Source: Whalleya microplaca (Eukaryota; Ascomycota; Sordariomycetes; Xylariales; Xylariaceae). Taken from it: a DNA stretch of 64,000 nucleotides. The DNA lies in NCBI GenBank assembly GCA_022497155.1, contig MU385773.1:124001-188000 (forward strand). The letters run 5' to 3'. How positions within the stretch are numbered: the stretch's first letter is position 1; each line of letters starts with the position of its first letter. This document shows positions 59,629 to 64,000 of the stretch, in pieces. The translations under genes and the position numbers were made by a program. The notes under the pieces are model-generated. The model was not told where the DNA came from and did not search any database. It was given only the letters and a program-made list of their open reading frames with translations.

Positions 59629-60787
59629 ATGGATGACAGAAAGGTGGCGCTCGTTGTTGGCGCGTCTAGAGGCATTGGGAGGCAGATAGCCATTGACTTG
59701 GCGAAGAATGGGTATGCTGGTATGTCTGTACTTGAATTGCTTGATTTAAAGCAGAGTTCCTGACGACGTTTATCTAGTTGTCGTGTCGGCCAAGTCGGTC
59801 AGCTATGCCCGGAGCGTCGTGCCATTTCCGCCAGATCCCAACTCTTCACAGTCAACTATCAGCACAGTTGAGCGGGAGATAGTCGAATCGGGTGGACAGG
59901 CGACGGCGATTCCAGTAGATGTCAGGGATTTCGCCAGTATCGAGAGACTAGTAGAACAGACTATTCAAGTATCTACTCTCATTCCTACCTATATCTAGAT
60001 ATTCCGGCTAGGATTTGCTGACGAAGTACGAAGACATACGGCCATCTAGATGTCCTGGTCTACAACTCCGGCGCCATCTGGTGGGCCTCCGTGGAAGACA
60101 CGCCGATGAAACGCTTCCAGTTGATGCAGAGAGTAAACCCGGAGGGCCTCTACGGGACCGTCCAAGCGGCCCTGCCGCACCTCAAGAAGTATCGGACGGG
60201 TCGGATCGTCGTCGTGAGCCCACCCATCTACAGTCGATTCTTCCGCGGAAAGACGGCCTACGCGATGGGAAAGGTGGGCATGAGTGTGCTCACGAAGGGC
60301 CTCGCCATGGACTTCCAGAGGCAGGGCCTCACGGAGATGGCGATCACGAGCCTGTGGCCTGCGGTGGTGAGTGAAATGTCCTCTCTCCCCCTCCTTTCCT
60401 CCCATACAACGCCATACAACCTCAAACCCAAACCTCAAAAAGAACATCACTGACTCGCATATCTAACAGGCAATCGAATCCGCCGCCACGCAGAAGATGA
60501 CGCAGAAGAACCCAGACGAGGCGCGCGATCTCAGAAAAGCGACCGTGTTCTCCGACGCCGTGCTCGCCATACTGCGTGCGCCTGCGTCGCGCGTCAACGG
60601 ACAGCTAGAACTCGACGAGGATTTCCTGCGGAATTACGGGGGAGTAATAGATTTCTCCAAATACGCGCTGGTGCCTGGGTCCTCGCCCCGGCGGATCATG
60701 CCGGCTGAGCTGCCGGACTTGACGGTCAGAGAGCAGGATGATGAGGGCAAGAGGATGGATAGCGCGAAGGACAGGTCGAAGCTGTGA
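59629..60787 (+). CDS. Short-chain dehydrogenase/reductase (HSDL2-like)
   Basis: Four exons (59629-59719, 59778-59968, 60034-60366, 60470-60787) encode 310 residues in phase. The Rossmann motif GASRGIG is near the N-terminus. The family NAG motif appears as NSGA. The catalytic Ser lies in VVVSPPIYSRF and the Tyr-Lys pair in TAYAMGKVGM. The segment ALPHLKK and the C-terminal LELDEDFLRNYGG resemble HSDL2 and the related fungal dehydrogenases found in several metabolite clusters. An insert (PFPPDPNSSQSTISTV) follows the second strand. The substrate is unknown. It lies 360 bp after the aspartate kinase and may be the last gene of the cassette; the link is by position only. Confidence 0.9.
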
Positions 60788-62560
60788 TCTGGGAGGGCGT
60801 TCGGGATCGTTATTGGATATTTAGTAATTTACCTAGTACTTTCCATAGTTGTTTATCCAATGGTCTTGGATCTAGGTGACAAACCCCGATCGATTCGTAG
60901 GATATGCTCACTTCTGCCCATTTAGATCAACATTATCTGGATATCGGTATCATAGACTCATTTCGGCGACGCCTCTTCGTTGACTGTGTCGATGTCAAAG
61001 AGCAGAGTCCACATTTCTGCGTTACCAGACGCATAATCAACCACGTCTCGGCGCCCAAGAAAAAGGGTGCGGTGGGAGAAGCAACTCACCTGTTCCAGCA
61101 CACGAATCCAAAGTGCTGATGGCTATGTAGTTGGATATCAGTGTTGCCGTTTGCAAAATACCGCTACTGCTTCAGAGTACTCTTCCTTGCAGCAGATGTT
61201 GAAGGGAGAAAGAGAACTCCGGCCCAGCCACCACTAGCTACTAGATAGGAAGGGCGAGGAACTCATAGCATGATACTGTCATCGCCCTTGACCAGTTGCA
61301 GGCTACAGCACAAATTGATCGATCTAGACCATCACGATCACCCTCTAGGCATGTCCGTCGCCACGAGCGCGAGTGCGAGGAGGGAGAGACGTAGCATCTC
61401 GCCGACATTCTAACATGATCTTCTGCCGTCTGAAAGAATTGATATTCACGTGTACGCATGTCAGATGTAGGCCACGGCGATGCCATGCCAGCCCACCCTT
61501 GGGTATGTGCAGAAGCAATATGCCAATTAATTTGCTAATCCAAGGATACTGTTTGGAGTATATTAAGTATTCGCTCGATTTGAAGGATTTGTTCCGGGCC
61601 TCAATCTAGGTATCGGGGCTCTACCGCCACCAATATATGCCCCATTAAATTGGCGGAAGCGAGGACGCCACCGGGGCGAGGGCGGGTGACGATGCGGCGG
61701 GGGGGTTGGTTTTCTGCGATTTCCCTCACCAGCTAGAATCTACATATCACGGTGGATTACTTGGTTGTGACAGGTTAGAACACGTAGAACCGGTAGCTCC
61801 AACTACCCTACAGGGATTTTGGCTTAAGAGCGAGACGGCGTGTCACAGAATGTCTCTGGATTAAACCATGAATCTTCAGGTGGTGATTGAGCATCTATGG
61901 GCAAGTCGAAATAAGATATGACAGCCTAGAAACCGGTGTTAGTTCATTGGTGGGGGGAACTGCTGTCAAGGGATAGCGCTAATATTAGCTGGAACTAGCA
62001 TGAATGGCGCATGGTGGTTGACGCAAGGGTGGCGGCCAAGCTTATTGTTGATTGGTGGGGTATTAACCTCACTTCTAGTTCTCGTGGGCACCTAGGTGAG
62101 CTTCAACAGGGCCTGCAGGGGAATATTGCCACAGAAACAGATACACAAACATTGCTAATGGCAGTAGAAACAAGCACGAGCTACGGTCACATCGATAGCG
62201 AAGCATACAAGCGAGAAAGAAGTCTCAGTGATCAGTAATATATTATGCACCAGACTATTGGTGAGTATCATGTTCCTGTCCTATGAGAAACCCTCAAAGC
62301 CAATGCCGGTGAACTTCTGTGTCAGATCTGGGCCCATACATTTTACCGTCTCCGCCTGACGAAGACGTCGGTATGCAACGCAGAAAACCCTAAAGTACAA
62401 TCCCGTTTTTCATTATTAATCCTCCTTCATCTCCAGTCGGGGAACCTCGAGGGAGCAGCAGTAGTATGGTACGTATCCTCGGAATGGAACAGTGGAAAAA
62501 GTGAAAATGCATCCTCCTCCAAACGTGATCGTGAGAATGGTTCCACTAGTTCTACCTTCC
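60788..62560. other. Gene-free stretch
   Basis: This 1.77-kb stretch has a GC-rich patch at about 61,650-61,715 and an ACCTAGGT at 62090. An isolated 75-codon frame at 62,011 has no family resemblance. No gene was supported. Confidence 0.5.
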
Positions 62561-63350
62561 TTAGATGACCATAGCCGCTACAAGGGCACCGCCGACAACT
62601 CCACCGATTCTGTAGACGCCAGTAGGTCGGGAGCCCGCGGCGGAAGAGGGAGGAGCGCTGGTATTAGAAGCCTCAGGGGGCTGGGTACCAGATTGAGACT
62701 CAGACTCGCTAGCAGTGCCGGTCGGAGTAGCGGTGGTCTCGGTGATAGTGCCAGTGGGAGGGGTGGTCGCCTCAGAGCTAGCCTCAGTGCCAGTGCTTCC
62801 AACGGCAGACGATCCAGCACCAGTTGTCTCAGTCTCGGTCGCAACGGTGGCGGAAGTAGTGCTGGTGGCGGTGGATGGACCAGAAACAAAAGGAGTCTCA
62901 GTGTTGCTGCCAACGACAGGGATGCTGGAGAGAGCGCTGGAAGTAGCCGTAATGAGGACAGTGCTAGGGCTCGTGAGAGAGACCGGAGTAGCCGGGACAG
63001 AAGGAGTCTCGCCGCCGTAGCCAGGGACGCTGGTGATGTAGACGGTGGTGCCCTCGCAGCTGCAGGTCTCCTCCCGCTTGGCGGCCTCAGTAGCCTGTGG
63101 CAAGAGTGAGGTCAGTACAAAGCATGGACAACATATGACAACAAGGTGAGATGGCCAGGTAGTCACTTAGGAGAGGGGAGGGGAGATCAAGGCAAGCAAG
63201 ATAAAGTGAAGACGGCAAGATGGAGAGAGGAGAAAGCAAGCGGCAGGGCAGGAGTGAGGAGTGAAGTTGGAGGAGTGGAATAATAGAATAGGAACATACC
63301 ATGCCAACGGCAACTAGGGCGAAGACGACGATGGTCTTGAGAAACTGCAT
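62561..63350 (-). CDS. Small secreted Ser/Thr-rich protein, probably GPI-anchored
   Basis: Exon 1 is 63350-63300 and exon 2 is 63094-62561; the 205-bp intron has GTATGT and CCACAG ends and is long for this window. The product has 194 residues. A hydrophobic signal peptide (MQFLKTIVVFALVAVGMA) is followed by a dibasic site in EAAKREETCSCEG. That segment holds the only two cysteines (C-S-C). The body is about 130 residues of Ser, Thr, Gly, Glu and Pro, surely O-glycosylated. The end SSAAGSRPTGVYRIGGVVGGALVAAMVI is cut here to GGVVGGALVAAMVI for its hydrophobic part, with small residues before it, as for a GPI attachment signal. A cell-wall or surface role is inferred. No enzymatic domain was seen. 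Confidence 0.83.
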
Positions 63351-64000
63351 CTTGACGATGATTGACTTGCAATGATGGCAAGGTGGAAAGATGGATGCAG
63401 AAGATGATGTTCAGCTTTGGCTGTGGGGGAGTGGCGATGGTTTTGCCTGATGGCGATGGAAAAGATCAGGTTGTGTGTGGGTGGGAGGTTGAGAAGAGGT
63501 TGTAGGTGGAAGGTGGAAGTGGAAGAGCGGAAGAGGAGGAGTGGAAGTGGAAGTGGAAGAAAAGTTTGTGTATTTGTGTACAGGTCGGCCTCGTTGACGT
63601 GTTTTTTCTGTTGGGTAGGTGCACAAGTACACAGGTACCTGATCGAGGGTGATTGTGACAGTTGCCTGGTAGATGAATGTATTGAATGTATTTAACGTAT
63701 TGAATGTATTTGGGAGGAGCAATAGGTCAAAAACGCTGCTGAAAATCAATACCTCTGGGTAGGTAGCTATTCAGGTTATCATCACTAGGTTTTTGGTCAT
63801 TCCCCTCTAGTCATCTTCCTGATTGGCGAGATGACGCCCATTTATACCTAGGTACCCTGTACTGTATGGATTGATTATCTTGTAGCCATAGATCTATTAC
63901 CTAGCTGTGTGAGCGCATCTTATTAGTTGCAGCCCCCTTCTAATATCAGTTCCCACTGCCTACTGCCATCACCCGTTCCCGGCAGCATCAAGTACCGCCC
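63351..64000. other. Promoter of the secreted protein and right edge
   Basis: This 650-bp stretch has GGAAGTGGAAG-type purine repeats at about 63,505-63,560, TGAATGTATT repeats near 63,675-63,712, and an ACCTAGGT at 63846. No gene was seen. Confidence 0.5.

Noticed and set aside
49187..60787. A full fusaric acid cluster
   Set aside because: No polyketide synthase, NRPS-like reductase, transporter or cluster transcription factor is present in the window; only the amino-acid part has counterparts.
62011..62238. 75-codon plus-strand frame
   Set aside because: Isolated, no domain, and in a stretch without other coding signals.

Overview
The window is from a filamentous ascomycete (Pezizomycotina), most likely a Sordariomycete. 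Genes are split by short GT-AG introns, mostly 45-150 bp, with donors such as GTAAGT, GTGAGT and GTATGT. Intergenic spaces run 0.4-2.7 kb, and the proteins are fungal in type: Utp10, fused Thi6, 5-aminolevulinate synthase with heme motifs, a PKA catalytic subunit, and a GH30 secreted glycanase. Exon joins below were worked out by hand from splice signals, reading phase and family resemblance. Each full model has a total length divisible by three, but none is backed by transcripts.

Layout. 1-2983 (-): 5' part of UTP10, running off the left edge. 5.7-6.8 kb (+): SGNH esterase of the isoamyl-acetate esterase type. 8.6-10.6 kb (+): unknown conserved-looking protein. 11.0-12.9 kb (+): THI6. 14.5-15.4 kb (+): isochorismatase-family hydrolase. 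15.6-17.2 kb (-): GH30 glycanase. 18.7-20.6 kb (-): HEM1. 22.3-24.3 kb (+): a decayed BAHD/TRI101-type acyltransferase. 25.5-26.5 kb (+): SLC1. 28.7-29.6 kb (+): DDR48-like stress protein. 30.5-31.6 kb (-): C2H2/RGG protein. 32.3-34.5 kb (-): LMBR1-family membrane protein. 36.2-36.8 kb (+): C2H2 gene, probably broken. 37.9-39.0 kb (+): VIP36/Emp47-type lectin. 41.7-43.3 kb (+): PKA catalytic subunit. 44.9-47.2 kb (+): CorA-like membrane protein. 47.7-48.7 kb (-): kappa-type glutathione transferase.

The most interesting block is 49.2-60.8 kb. Five consecutive metabolic genes lie there: an O-acetylhomoserine (thiol)-lyase (-), a nitrilase (-), a homoserine O-acetyltransferase (+), an aspartate kinase (+) and a short-chain dehydrogenase (+). 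The acetyltransferase, kinase and lyase are three activities of one route, from aspartate through homoserine to O-acetylhomoserine and its gamma-substitution. In most fungi the housekeeping copies are unlinked. The same trio occurs as FUB3/FUB5/FUB7 in the fusaric acid cluster, but no polyketide synthase is present here, and a nitrilase and an SDR are present instead. I infer a specialised amino-acid cassette. The nitrilase and acetyltransferase share a 0.7-kb divergent promoter that carries two perfect GC-rich palindromes, and a third lies upstream of the kinase.

The right end holds a small secreted Ser/Thr-rich protein with a likely GPI anchor (62.6-63.35 kb). Gene-free stretches carry simple repeats and a strikingly recurrent palindrome, ACCTAGGT, seen nine times and always outside genes.
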